Shown: positions 38,186 to 48,851 of the stretch, piece after piece
Position numbering within the stretch: position 1 is the stretch's first letter
How the letters are laid out: each line of letters begins with the position of its first letter
Position numbers and translations under genes: made by a program
Notes under the pieces: model-generated
What the model was told of the DNA's origin: nothing
What the model saw: only the letters and a program-made list of their open reading frames with translations
The model's database searches: none
Assembly (NCBI GenBank): GCA_035578175.1
Contig: JAQMRL010000003.1
Coordinates: 83,959,969 to 84,023,968 of the forward strand
Direction: 5' to 3'
Length of the DNA: 64,000 bases
Source: Catonia carolina
Lineage: Eukaryota > Arthropoda > Insecta > Hemiptera > Achilidae

Positions 38186-38360
38186 AGAGGACCGACACGA
38201 CTCGTGAGACGACTTAGACGAGATAGACGACACGAGCCGGTAGATAGTTTATTCGTCCAATTTTTCACCTTTTTCCCATGTCAAGGTAAGTGCCATGTCT
38301 GCTGAAATCGTTCGGTGCTGCACTCTCGTGGTAAAAAAACGGTTGTTTTAAGATTGTTTA
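38186..38360 (+). mobile_element. HLT fragment head-to-head with the preceding copy
   Basis: Forward-oriented HLT pieces GGACCGACACGA, TAGTTTATTCGTCCAATTTT, AAGTGCCATGTCTGCTGAAA and TTGTTTTAAGATTG with an internal deletion, abutting the reverse copy. Confidence 0.6.
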
Positions 38361-38397
38361 AGTATACAAAGTTGTTTTAAATACAGAAATACACAAA

Positions 38398-38960
38398 TTA
38401 TTTGTAACCCTTTTCCATTTAAGTATTGTAAATTTTATCGTCTCTTCGCGTTGTTATGTTTGGAGTAATGGTAACGTTCTGTCCGGAGATGTCAAGATAG
38501 GTGGGTCGAATCCATCAGCGGTGAAATAATTTTATTGTTCAAAAAATATTGGAAATATTAAAAAAAACCTTTATTAATATTTTTAATTTTGACAATTTGT
38601 TTTATCATCTAAAATTATTTACTTAAAGTTTGTTTTTTTAAGCAAATTCAGTATTATTTTAAATACCTTAATATTTCCTTCAGCAACATTTAATTTTCAG
38701 AGACAGCTGATTGTTGCAATAATGTAAAATTATTGCGACAATCTAGATTGTTGATGATAAAACAAATTGTCAAAATTAAAAAATAAATAACTTTTTTTAA
38801 TATTTCCAATATATTTTGATCAATTAAATAATTTACCGCTGTTGGATTCGACCCACCAACCTTTACATCTCCGGACCAGAACGTTACCATTACTCCAATC
38901 ATAACAATACGAAAATTCTATAAAATTTACAATATTTAAATGGAAAACGGTTACAAATTT
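38398..38960. repeat. Long inverted repeat, ~210-bp arms, 144-bp spacer
   Basis: Left arm 38398-38609, right arm 38754-38960 reversed. Roughly 80% alike. Both arms hold TGGAGTAATGGTAACGTTCT and GGTGGGTCGAATCC, which look like A and B boxes of a tRNA-type promoter. The spacer has a perfect palindrome ACAATCTAGATTGT. Confidence 0.8.
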
Positions 38961-38968
38961 ATGTATAT

Positions 38969-39250
38969 CTGTTTAACAGCTGATTTACGGAGACGAAGGT
39001 TCCTGGTTCAAATCCTAGTAAATGTAGTTACTTTTATACGGATTTGAATGCTAGACAGTGGTTACCGGTGTACTTTGATGGTTGGGGTTCAATTAATCAT
39101 ACTCTTTAAGGAATGGTCGGTCTGAATCTGTACATGACTACATTTCTGTGACCTCATTTTCACGTCATACATATCATCATCATCTCATTGGGTCATAGGG
39201 TTGCTTATTGATCTGAATTGAACAGATTGCAACGTACACATATTAGGGTT
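38969..39250 (+). repeat. 5'-truncated SINE-C
   Basis: Starts inside the hairpin (CTGTTTAACAGCTGATTTAC), has B box GGTTCAAATCC, and ends ACACATATTAGGG. Confidence 0.88.
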
Positions 39251-39499
39251 TTTAAAAAAAATGTATGTATTTTTGTATTTAAGCTATAATTCAACTTTAA
39301 ATATATCAAAATTGATTTTTTTTAATATTTAAACATTTTCTAATGATTCCTGACTATAACAATTCTTCATTTATTCGTTGGAAGAAAATATTTAATAACA
39401 AACTAATGAAAATTAATGCTATTTTCTTATAGTTCCAATTCCTTGGGACACCCGGTATATATTTTTCAAGTTGACTTTTTAATCACCTAGTACAATAAT

Positions 39500-39925
39500 C
39501 CTGCCCATAACAGATAGGTGGAGTGTCAAATTATTTACACTCAATCTGTTCGTTGCAGGGCTAAAATAAATAGTTCTGTTTCTTATCACATGGTCAGTCA
39601 ATTAAATGACTGAATCATTTAAGAACAGAAGAGGTAGAGGTGTAAAAGACACTAATCAGAGTTATCTTCTCTGAAAGTAATGAATTTCATTGTACAGCCA
39701 GACCCTGTGGTGAATGAAGTGAAGTTGTCATTTACAGAGTGGAAAATATGTGCTTTTCAGAGGGCCCGGCATGCTGATAAGCGTACTTTTCCACTCAGTG
39801 AGGAAGGCCGTACTTTTCCACTCAGTGAGGAAGGCAAAGGTAAACCACCTCACTCCTCGTTTTACTTAGTAAAACCTCTAGAGGTTCAAACCAGCCTTTC
39901 GGCTGTTGACCTAAACAACAACAAC
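39500..39925 (+). repeat. Full-length SINE-D with internal 27-bp duplication
   Basis: TSD AGTACAATAAT at 39489-39499 and 39926-39936. CGTACTTTTCCACTCAGTGA..GGC occurs twice in tandem (39782-39808 and 39809-39835), keeping the SINE-D frame open for 86 codons. Confidence 0.92.
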
Positions 39926-39936
39926 AGTACAATAAT

Positions 39937-40720
39937 ATAAATTGTAAGATAAACGGAGCAAATTTACACAAAAAAATATAACCTATTGTGTTTAACAAAT
40001 ATCTGTAGGTTAATACAAGATTTAAAAATCATTGGATTATGACCATTACCCAAATATAGAAATCATGGATTTGTAGCAGTAAACTGAAGTACATGTTTAG
40101 CTGAACCCGTACAACATTGTTCATGCATCCTATTTCAAAACGGTACATCCTACTACGCAAGATGAACCTACCATAAATAGTTAAGTAACACCCTAATAAA
40201 GCTAACCAACCGTACCTTTTTCTTTCTCTTTCTCACTCATAAAATCTTTCTCTTTTCTTATTTTCCTGTCCTTTAAATTCTTAATAAGAATAAAATAAAA
40301 CAAAGAATCTGAAATGGATACATTGTTATTCTTGTGTAAAGTTGCAGCATAAGAAAAAACATAATGAACTTAGCCATTCACAACAAGGAATGTTTGTGGT
40401 ATACACAAACGTTTAAACGTTTAACTTAAACCAACGATTAGTCTTGAATTACGGTGAAGTATAGTTAACACTTAAACATTAACATAAAATCTAAAAGGAA
40501 TTAAAACGTCATTTATTTAATTCCTTATCTTCTTTAGTAGAATTATATTCAGTAATTTAATTTATAGTCAAAAGGTAACTTGTTTAACTTAAGATGTCAG
40601 CTATGTCATCTCGTCGAATAATATTTATCAAAACGACTGTTTCTTTATCATTACTATTTTATCAAACTGACCAGTAGTTTTATTACAGTTACTTTAAACT
40701 TGAGTTTACCTTTGGTTTTA
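39937..40720. other. AT-rich DNA, nothing recognised
   Basis: A CTTTCTCTTTCTC tract near 40221. No gene or family. Confidence 0.4.
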
Positions 40721-40723
40721 ACA

Positions 40724-40882
40724 AGGGTAGAAAATATGTGTTTTCAGAGGGCCTGGCATGCTGATAATCATACTTTTCAACTCAGTGAGGAAGAAAATGG
40801 TAAACCACCTCATTCCTCATTTTACTCAGTAAAACCTCTACAGGTTCAAACCAGCCTTTTGACTGATGACATAAACAACAAC
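40724..40882 (+). repeat. 5'-truncated SINE-D
   Basis: Begins at the GGGTAGAAAATATGTG part of the body and ends GACATAAACAACAACATA; frame still open. Confidence 0.85.
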
Positions 40883-40992
40883 ATAATATTACCACATAAC
40901 AAACCCGCTAATCCGAAGAAATTTTGGATAATCCGAATTAATTTATAATTTTTAAAACATGCTTTTAGGTACAAATTTTTTTTTGACCCTGA

Positions 40993-41284
40993 TGTGTGTA
41001 CGCTGCAATCCGTTCAATTTAGAACAATAAGCAACCCCATTACCCAATAAGATGAGGATTATATATATCGTTTTAATGAGGTATAGTCTTGTACAGACTG
41101 AAACCGACCATTCCTGAAAATGGTTATTTGAACGTTAACCATCAAAGTATTACGGTGACCACTGTCTATTGTTCAAATCCGTATAAAAGGAACTTACCTA
41201 TACGAGGATTTGAACAATGGAACCTTCGTCTCCAAAAATCAGCAGTAAAAGACTTTGCTCGCAGCAATAGACCAATCCGGTGGG
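40993..41284 (-). repeat. SINE-C copy
   Basis: Reverse-oriented from GTGTGTACGCTGCAATCCG to GACCAATCCGGTGGG. The hairpin region is reduced to AAAATCAGCAGTAAAAGAC. Confidence 0.88.
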
Positions 41285-42008
41285 TTAAAACGCGTTTTAA
41301 AATAAAAATTAAGTAATTTGATAATTAAAAATATATTCTTATTAGATTTCTAAACGTAAAAATTAAGTTTAAAAAAATACGACGGTGGATCCCACCTTTG
41401 AGGGTGGTGTTCTTTTATTAAAGAAACTTTCCTCCACGCATGCTAAGGTTACTTTAAAGTAACGAAATAGTACAGATTTCTCCATCTGATTTCAGCTCTA
41501 CAATTGTAATCCGTAGCTCTCTTCTTCATTTCAGTAGAGCAGATGCTCCACCTAAAGGCAACCACGTGGAGGGCGCATCTGAAAATCTCGAAATCAGATC
41601 TTACCGACCATCTCCAGTAATAGCTTTTTATCAGTTCTGAGTGCTCCAAACTCTTACAGGCGCAGAAGAACGAACCCAACCTCTATTATTATATTTAAGA
41701 GAAAAAATTGAACTTTTAGAATAGTAACTTATCTGATTTTGACCATTTTGTGACTTATTTTGTTTTTCCATGGCCCCTCTAAAAATTTAAAAATGAAAAA
41801 ATTAATCTTGATTATTTCCTTTTTTAATCCTTATGGAGTTGAGATATCTTGTAAAAATATTTTAAAATGACCCATGGGAGTCTTACCACTGAGACTGTTC
41901 ACCCTTCAGTCATTCACGTCATATTTTCTCCCATCATCATCACAGGAAGCCAATCCTCAAATTTACTAGTTGTATGTACATTCAGTTGTAGATAAAATGA
42001 ATAAAGTA
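41285..42008. other. AT-rich DNA with a small GC-richer patch
   Basis: 41480-41690 is less A+T-rich. A 76-codon minus-strand open stretch there (41679-41449) begins MGSFFCACKSLEHSELIKSY. No family recognised and no splice support. Confidence 0.35.
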
Positions 42009-42009
42009 A

Positions 42010-42862
42010 AAACTTTGGTGTGAAAAACTCACATATCTTTCTCTTTGTAATGTAGATAATGAACAATATAACCTATGTTTAATCATGAGTAAACAATGTA
42101 AAATGTAAAACATAACCTAATTTTAATCATGAGTGAATGACGCAAAAATGAAAAACAACCTCTGTAGATCTTAAAAATAAGGAAAATCAGTAATTGCCTC
42201 TAAACTGAGCTCTTTAGAGAAATGCTAAAAATAAAAGTTGTAGGTTCTTCAATTTTCTATAAATTTCATTATATATACTTTTGTCGTAAAATGCATTCTA
42301 GGGCCGCCATCTTAAAAACTCCCTTTTTACCGATTTTTATGAAAAAACAGGAAATCACTAATTGCCGCTAAAGAAAATTGCCGTTATACAAAAAAACAGT
42401 TTTAACTAAAAGTTGTAGGTTTTTAAATGTTCTACATTTTTTCTTTTATACACTTTTTCCCTAGAATAGCCTACATTTTATTAAGGCCGCAATCTTAAAA
42501 AGCCAGTTTTTTCTACAAGAGCCCAGCCTCCCCTAGAATTTCAGCAGATATCGTGATCATCTTATCTTGTAGAGCATTAAAAATGCAAAATGAGGCGAAT
42601 TTTAAAAAAAATCTTTGAAGCCGTTTTTGAGAAAATTGCAAAAATGTGAAAAATCATACGAATAAACTACTTTTTCTGATTGACCGATTTTGAAAAAAAC
42701 TTTGCACACACATAGACCAATCGCTTAAGACATGTTTTTTGGGTTCAGTGGGCCTGAAAACGTTTACATCCGGTGAAAACTCAATTTCGAAAAATCGACA
42801 TGAAAACAATATAATATTTTCCTTCCTTTTATATTCATACAGGGCAAGAGAAAGTAAAAAAT
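42010..42862 (-). mobile_element. HLT copy, reverse oriented, microsatellite nearly lost
   Basis: From TTTGGTGTGAAAAACTCACA to GGGCAAGAGAAAGTAAAAAA. The central tract is only CACACACATAGACC. Both internal units present. Confidence 0.82.
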
Positions 42863-44017
42863 TGGATCAATATGAAAATTTGATTATATTTTTTGATAAA
42901 GTATTCTTTTGAGACGATCAAATCATCAGTGAAGGACTAATAAGATCAAGTGAGAAAGAAACTCTGAGAAGAGTATAGTCGGTCAATTAACAGTACACAG
43001 AATAGAAGATCGCTGGTCAATTAATTTTTTTTTAAACAGTATTCGATAAATCGGTCATACGGCACGATAAATCGAATCGTGTAGTAACTACCGCAATGTA
43101 GCTGTAGATTTTCACAAAATAATTACTCATATTAACTGACTACATAGTAAAACAATGCGGAATCATCTGCGGTGACTTAATCACGCAAGGCCGTTAAAAA
43201 TAAAGAAGCAACGGGAGGACTAAAACTACAATACGTGCCTGTTTATTATTGTTATTAACGACAACGCAACGTGCCTACACAAAAGGTCGCGGATTAAAAT
43301 ACAAGACTTTGCTTGACTTGAAAATGGTGTGTAGAATGAGTATTTTGAGTAATGCGACTTTAGCATACGAGTTAACGTTAAGCTTTTCCCTTGTTTATGG
43401 TCAGCACGGGTGAGAACCGCTTGCTGTCTTCCTCAACAGCACGCCAGTAGTTCTTTATAATCTGCTATTTAAGTACAGCATACAAAAGATACAAAACGGG
43501 AGAATTAATATAGTATATGTAGTAGCAGCTAGGTTAAATTAAGGAGCTTTTATATTTGATTCGTAAACATTCTGTATTTAACTTCAGTTCCATATTAGGT
43601 GTTAAAAACAATTTATTCCTGTATTTTTACAACACCTATGACATTCTATTGAACTGGAATCTGAATATGTAATAAATTTTTTGTGGTATTCTCTTTGTTT
43701 TAACTGTATTTATTTAAATACCAAAAAGTCAAAGTTCCCAGTTCTGATTCCTGGCTACTTTCAGAAATTTTTAACAAATAAGTTATGATACGTTGTTAAT
43801 AAGTTAAGTCAGTATGTTTTTGTTTTTTTTTTTGTGTTGAATGAATACTTTATCAATCAAATACTGATGTCATTAAAAATGCAAGATCTGGTTCAATCTA
43901 TTTTAGATGGTGCTTTGATTTATCCTCAAATGCAGAGTTTTTACTAACAGATTTAAACAATGATCACACGACTATAAAGGACACGTCAAGATTCTGAAAA
44001 AATATTAAATACTTTTA
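42863..44017. other. AT-rich DNA, nothing recognised
   Basis: A T run near 43820. No gene or family. Confidence 0.4.
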
Positions 44018-44145
44018 AAAAATCTGGTATGAAACACTCACACAACTTTCTTCCCAATGTAAATAATGAAATAATATAACCTTTGTTTAATTATAAGTAA
44101 ACAATATTAAATGAAAAACACAATATATTTTAGTTATGAGTGTCT
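44018..44145 (-). mobile_element. HLT 3'-end fragment
   Basis: AAAAAATCTGGTATGAAACA, CACAACTTTCTTCCCAATG and AGTTATGAGTG; the rest is missing. Confidence 0.7.
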
Positions 44146-44771
44146 ATCAAAATTTGTAATAAATTTTGTTAATAAAAGGAAGTTTTTGTTATATAAACAA
44201 CTAGATCCCGAAGGAATCAGGAATATATGTTACAATATAAACAATGTAAACCAGTGGTCGTCGACTAAATTTTTTTCACATTCCGTTTAAAATTTTGATG
44301 AGATTGTCATGGTTCACCCAACTTTTTGCTTACCTTGCTGACTAACAATATAGATCTTGCTAAATCATGCTAAATTTCGTAGAAGGTTTGAGTAATAAAA
44401 TATAACAACAGTTTCAAAGTACTGTAGACCCTTGTACACAAGTAGGTTTTTGTATTTTGTAGAGCGGCGCTAAAAAGAGTTTCTTCCAGCCTGATTGTGG
44501 CCATAAATTGTTCCAGCGAGCATCAAATCTGTTTTGAGAAACTTGGGTAATACATCGTGCTGATATCATCAGTTTCTCTCAGCTTCCACACATCCTAAAC
44601 GTAAACAATTTCACATTACACGAAAATAAGATTTCATACAAAAAAAACCATTTTTCTTTAGAGCTCTTTATTCTTTAGAGCTTTAGGTCCGCAAAAAATG
44701 AGTTGACGGTCCGGACGCGGATAGCGGTCCGCCAGTTGGTAAACTATTAATAACTGCTGTACACTTCTTCT
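44146..44771. other. AT-rich DNA, nothing recognised
   Basis: No gene or family seen. Slightly GC-richer at 44690-44740. Confidence 0.35.
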
Positions 44772-44988
44772 GCCCACAACAAGCAGGTGGAGTGTTAAAT
44801 TAATTGCACTCGATCTGCTGGTTCTAGGGCTACGCAAATAGTTCTGTTTCTCATCAAATAGTCAGCCAATTACAGTATATGACTGAACTATTCAAGAACA
44901 GAAGAGGTAGAGGTGTAAAATACACTAGTCAGAGTTATCTCCTTTGAGAGTAATGAATTTCACTACACAGACCCTGCAGTGAATATAA
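44772..44988 (+). repeat. SINE-D 5' part
   Basis: From CCCACAACAAGCAGGTGG to ACAGACCCTGCAGTGAA; 3' half absent. Confidence 0.82.
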
Positions 44989-45115
44989 CAATAATTTTTT
45001 ATTTTTATTTGGACAAGCCGTTTTGAAGTCAATTTTACTTTAAACGTAATTTCAAGATTATGTAGTCATACATTTACATGTAAAATTTCACGAAGAATTG
45101 GATGATGAAAAATTT

Positions 45116-45885
45116 GTTGTTTAGGTCATAAGCCGAAAGACGGGTTTGAACCTCTAAAGGCTTTAGTAAATAAAACGAGGAGTGAGGTGGTTTACTAATG
45201 CCTTCTTCATTGAGTTAAAAAGAGTGCTTATCAGCATGCCAGGCTCTCTAAAAACCATCTACTTTCCACCCTGCAAATGACACCTTAACTTCATTCACCA
45301 CAGTGTCTGGCTGTACAATGAAATGCATTACTATCAGAGGAGATTAATCTGATTAGTGTAATTTACAACTCTACCTCTTCTATTTTTAAATGCTTCAGTC
45401 ATATATTTAATTGGCTGACCATGTTTTGTGATTGTTGTTTTGGTCATCAGCCAAAAGGCTGGCTTGAACCTGTAGAGGTTTTATTAACTAAAATGAGGAG
45501 TGAGGTGGTTTACCATTGCCTTCCTTACTGAATGAAAAGTACGGTTATCAGCATGCCAGGCCCTCTGAAAAGCAAATATTTTCCACTCTGCAAATGACAC
45601 CTTCACTTCATTCACCACAGGGTCTGGCTGTATAATGAAATTCATTACTTTCAGAGGAGATAACTCTGATTAGTGTCTTTTACACCTCTACCTCTTCTGA
45701 TCTTAAATGATTCAGTCATTTAATTGGCTGATCATGTGATAAGAAACAGAACTAATTATTTTAGCCCTGCAACAAACAGATTGAGTGTAAATAATTTGAC
45801 ACTCCACTTGTCTGTTAAGGGCAGAACTCTGAAACTAGCAGATCGAATTCAAATAAATTAACACTCCACCTGTCTATTATGGGCA
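45116..45885 (-). repeat. SINE-D copy split by another SINE-D
   Basis: Reverse-oriented: 3' part at 45116-45424 and 5' end at 45834-45885 (GAACTCTGAAACTAGCAG to TCTATTATGGGCA), separated by the copy at 45428. Confidence 0.75.
45428..45833 (-). repeat. Near full-length SINE-D inside SINE-D
   Basis: From the reverse tail TTGTTGTTTTGGTCATCAGCC to TGTCTGTTAAGGGCA. Same orientation as its host; TSD not clear. Confidence 0.78.
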
Positions 45886-46742
45886 TGAAAATTATTTATC
45901 ACTTACAAAATACATCTCAATCTAATTGATAGATTCAAACGCAAAACCACAAAAATCTCAAAGAATTGTGATTATACCGATCAATAGTAGGTTTATTTTA
46001 CATAAAAACATTTACAGTTATTATTCCTTTCATTCTAACATTTTTTTTAGACACAAAATTTCTTAGTAGAAATTAATTATTCCGGTAAAAATGTTGAAGG
46101 CTTACATGAATAAAGTAATGCTACTTATTAGTCAATAACTGAATAAGGATGAGGATGCTGTTTTATAGTACCAGAAAAATATCTTATCCTTATTTAGAGG
46201 ACAGTTAATTAAAATTTCAATAAGAAGAAAAAAATCTCTCGACCATTGTTCAATTCAATACAGGTGTACCAACTGTTACACCGTTATTCGAATAGGATTA
46301 CCTTAACTATCAAATGATCGTTTAGGCTTATATGTGTTCAATGAATTGACAAGTATTCCAAGCTCATTGATGCGGTATCTTTTATTAATAACTATCATAG
46401 TTAATGTAATAATAATAGTAAAAATTATACAGTAGTAATAATAGTAATATTAATTTGATTAGTACAAGTTGTTGTTAACTATTGTGATTTAGAAAGTCAT
46501 AATGTTTTATAGGATGCAATATCATCTTTCTATCTGACATTTTTAAAGAGATCGCTGATTAATTGCATTAACATTTCTCTTTGAATTCTTTTATCCCAGT
46601 GAATAGAGATTTAAAGTGCAAGCTATTTTTATCGTAAGAATATAAATTATTACAAATTATTATTAATTTTCAAGTAAATATTTATAAAAATATAAACGTA
46701 TTTGTTTTTATTGGTTATTTTATTGTATCTAACATAAAAAAT
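45886..46742. other. AT-rich DNA, nothing recognised
   Basis: TAATAATAG repeats near 46405-46450. No gene. Confidence 0.4.
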
Positions 46743-46746
46743 ATAT

Positions 46747-47540
46747 TGTGACACTTATCGCTAAGGTCCGTTTCGGGATCTAGGTAATTAAATAATTAAT
46801 ACACTAAAGTTTACAATTACAAATATTTATTACACTCAAAGGTTTACAAAATAAATAAATAACTAATTAAAATGACTTATTACAATAAATAACTTAATAA
46901 TTTACTTAAAATAAATAATAAACAATAACTTAACTTAACAATTTACTTAGGACTATTTACAATCGATTTTACAGTACACATACTAAATTAACTGAATACA
47001 CAACAACTGAATTTAATACCGGTACACAATAACTTTTCCAAATACACACACGAACAAATACAGTATAACACAATCGTGAATCACTACAATGCTCGGATAC
47101 GTAACCTGCAAATACGCACCCCGATAATCGCTCGTCAAAGATCAAACGGATACTGACTGGACCGCGCTCGGGGGTCTCTTTATATACTCATTCACAAAGA
47201 TTGTTCCAGAAAAAGCAGAGTACAAAAAAAATAACCCTTTATTAATGATTGCTAGAAAAATCCGTTGTAAACAAGTCAACAATAGGTCTTAATAGAATAA
47301 AAGTTGTTACGGGTCCCTTTCATAACAGTTTTACAATACCCGACCTTTTATCCAACACGATAGTTATTACTATTTTTATGAATAGACATACCTTTATTGT
47401 CATTATGTCCTATTATTGTTACTATTGTGTTATTGTTATTTTTGTTGTATTATTCCTTTCTTACTATTTTTATCTACTCTGTACCATTTCATGAATGAAA
47501 TTTTGGAACATTCGCGAACCATCTTTTCGATTTTGTCACA
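46747..47540 (-). mobile_element. Solo LTR (794 bp), minus strand
   Basis: On the minus strand it starts TGTGACAAAATCGAAAAG and ends GCGATAAGTGTCACA, matching both ends of the LTR at 21490. ATAT flanks it at 46743-46746 and 47541-47544. A minus-strand TATATAAAG box (about 47178-47186) is followed ~31 bp later by TCAGT. AATAAA lies near 46838. Short open frames over it are noise. Confidence 0.85.
47172..47190 (-). promoter_or_regulatory. LTR core promoter (TATA box and initiator)
   Basis: Minus strand GAGTATATAAAGAGACCCC, then TCAGT about 31 bp downstream (near 47150). The related LTR at 21490 keeps the same spacing. This directs transcription away from the protease gene. Confidence 0.6.
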
Positions 47541-47544
47541 ATAT

Positions 47545-47905
47545 TATAAAATTTTAATCGATAAAGAATTTGATTTTTGTGTGTTCATTATAATATTACT
47601 TTTTGAGTCCCTAAATCGACGAGAAGATGATTCCCATATTATACAGAGTGATTTTTTAGTCCTGTTACCCAATTGTTAATGTCTGGTAATTTTTTTCTAA
47701 GAAAAGGAAATTTTGTTTTGTGACACGAAGTTGGTAGCCCTACTCAACCGGTTTAGATACGGCATTGTGAGTTGATTCTCCTTGAGCTATGTAAAATTTT
47801 GTGCCGTTAGTTGTCTCATAATCTCTTTTTGCGAATGTTTTCGCGTAACCGTTATATCGCCTTGATTATTCATAGGCTTTAATTTTCAACTTATTAAATT
47901 CGAAA
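47545..47905. other. AT-rich DNA, nothing recognised
   Basis: Ends in ATATAAAG at 47905-47912, a TATA-like sequence immediately before the GC-rich element. No gene. Confidence 0.4.
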
Positions 47906-47910
47906 TATAA

Positions 47911-48350
47911 AGAGCGCTGCACTGAGCAGAGAGATTCAATTACCGATCAAGGCACAGAGGGATTCAACTCCGATCCAGACAACGACAAGACGTCCACCAC
48001 GGCACACGGCTGCCGGACTCCAGCGAGGACTAATCGACGACCCCGCAAGAGAGAAGATGATGCTTCCGCTCGCCGACCCGTCACCGTAAACCGTCGACCG
48101 GACCGTTATCGCCCGCTGACGCGAGCGATGCCCACAGCGGTCCCTTGACCGAGCCTTACGCTCACCGGACCCGACGAAGCAGCCATCGACGCACTACTGC
48201 GAGAGAAGAAGATGATGTCTCCGCTGGACGACAACACGCCGTGTCGCCCAGCTCCTCGACCGCCACGACGACTACGACCGACGCTCCCCATCAAGACGAC
48301 CACCGCTTAAACGGCCCTTTTCAGGGCCGCCAAACAAATAAGGTTTGCCA
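47911..48350 (+). repeat. GC-rich element E, copy 2, with histone-type stem-loop
   Basis: GC- and CpG-rich block homologous to 31650-31975, with an internal repetition around GAGAAGATGATG (near 48050) and GAGAAGAAGATGATG (near 48202). A TATAAA precedes it and the stem-loop at 48313 ends it. A 99-codon frame from 48145 crosses it but is Ser/Thr/Arg-rich with no known domain. It could be part of a retroelement or a captured transcript. It could also serve as the 5'UTR region of the protease gene, which is less likely given copy 1. Confidence 0.6.
48313..48328 (+). other. Perfect histone-mRNA-type 3' stem-loop
   Basis: GGCCCTTTTCAGGGCC has a 6-bp stem, a TTTC loop and a U-A closing pair, the consensus of the SLBP-bound hairpin at the 3' end of replication-dependent histone mRNAs. 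The 3' flank GCCAAACA is close to the usual ACCA. No histone reading frame precedes it. Confidence 0.6.
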
Positions 48351-48371
48351 CTTAATGTCGCCTTCCGGTGA

Positions 48372-48514
48372 CACACTCATGATTAAAATAAGGTCATGTT
48401 TTTTGATGTTGGTTTGTTGTTTATTTGTAATGTTTTATTACTAATATTAAGTTATATTGTTTAATATTTGTATTGGCAAAAGAAAGTTGTGTGAGTGTTT
48501 CACACCAATTTTTT
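48372..48514 (+). mobile_element. HLT 3'-end fragment just upstream of exon 1
   Basis: CACTCATGATTAAAATAAGG to GGCAAAAGAAAGTTGTGTGA and the terminal hairpin, ending CACCAATTTTT. Confidence 0.8.
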
Positions 48515-48589
48515 TGTTGAATAATTGCATTAATTTAAGACGAAAGTATACTAATTTGTTTTGTGTTTTGTTGTGTTTCAGCGTCCAGG

Positions 48590-48677
48590 ATGCTGTGGGT
48601 GCCGGTGGCGGCCGTGATGATGCTGTGCTCCTACGTCATTGCTGAGCCACCACAACCCCAGGACCGCGGCGCCCACA
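48590..48677 (+). CDS. Exon 1 of secreted Stubble/filzig-type protease gene (signal peptide)
   Basis: First coding exon. A pyrimidine-rich tract ending in TTTCAG at 48576-48581 is the splice acceptor, so the exon proper begins at 48582 with 8 non-coding bases and an upstream 5'UTR exon must exist. ATG at 48590 opens 29 codons plus one base. The peptide starts MLWVPVAAVMMLCSYVIA, a classic hydrophobic signal peptide with likely cleavage after the VIA, followed by EPPQPQDRGAH. The donor GTAAGT at 48678-48683 matches consensus well. The leftover base A (phase 1) joins GC from 61960 to make Ser, which keeps exon 2 in the frame of its cysteine knot. The exon is far more GC-rich than its surroundings, as expected for coding DNA. 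What is seen: splice sites, frame and signal peptide. The link to exon 2 is inferred from phase agreement. Confidence 0.8.
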
Positions 48678-48851
48678 GTAAGTTTCATTTAACTAATTCA
48701 TATACTATAGAAATTTTATTGTGAATAGGTTTTTTAGAATATTACGATACACAAAAAGAATGGTAGTAAAATTATTTAAGTAAGAGCTGACAACAAACCA
48801 GACCATTCCATTCAATTTTCCAAAACCGGAACCCAGCCGGAAGAAAGAAAT

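Noticed and set aside
39680..39940. Repeated frame NFIVQPDPVVNEVK..
   Set aside because: It lies in SINE-D bodies (also 11618 and 40700); not annotated as a host gene.
48106..48303. Overlapping frames in the GC-rich element (both strands)
   Set aside because: GC-rich DNA has few stops; composition-driven, no domain, and the homologous copy at 31650 does not keep them.
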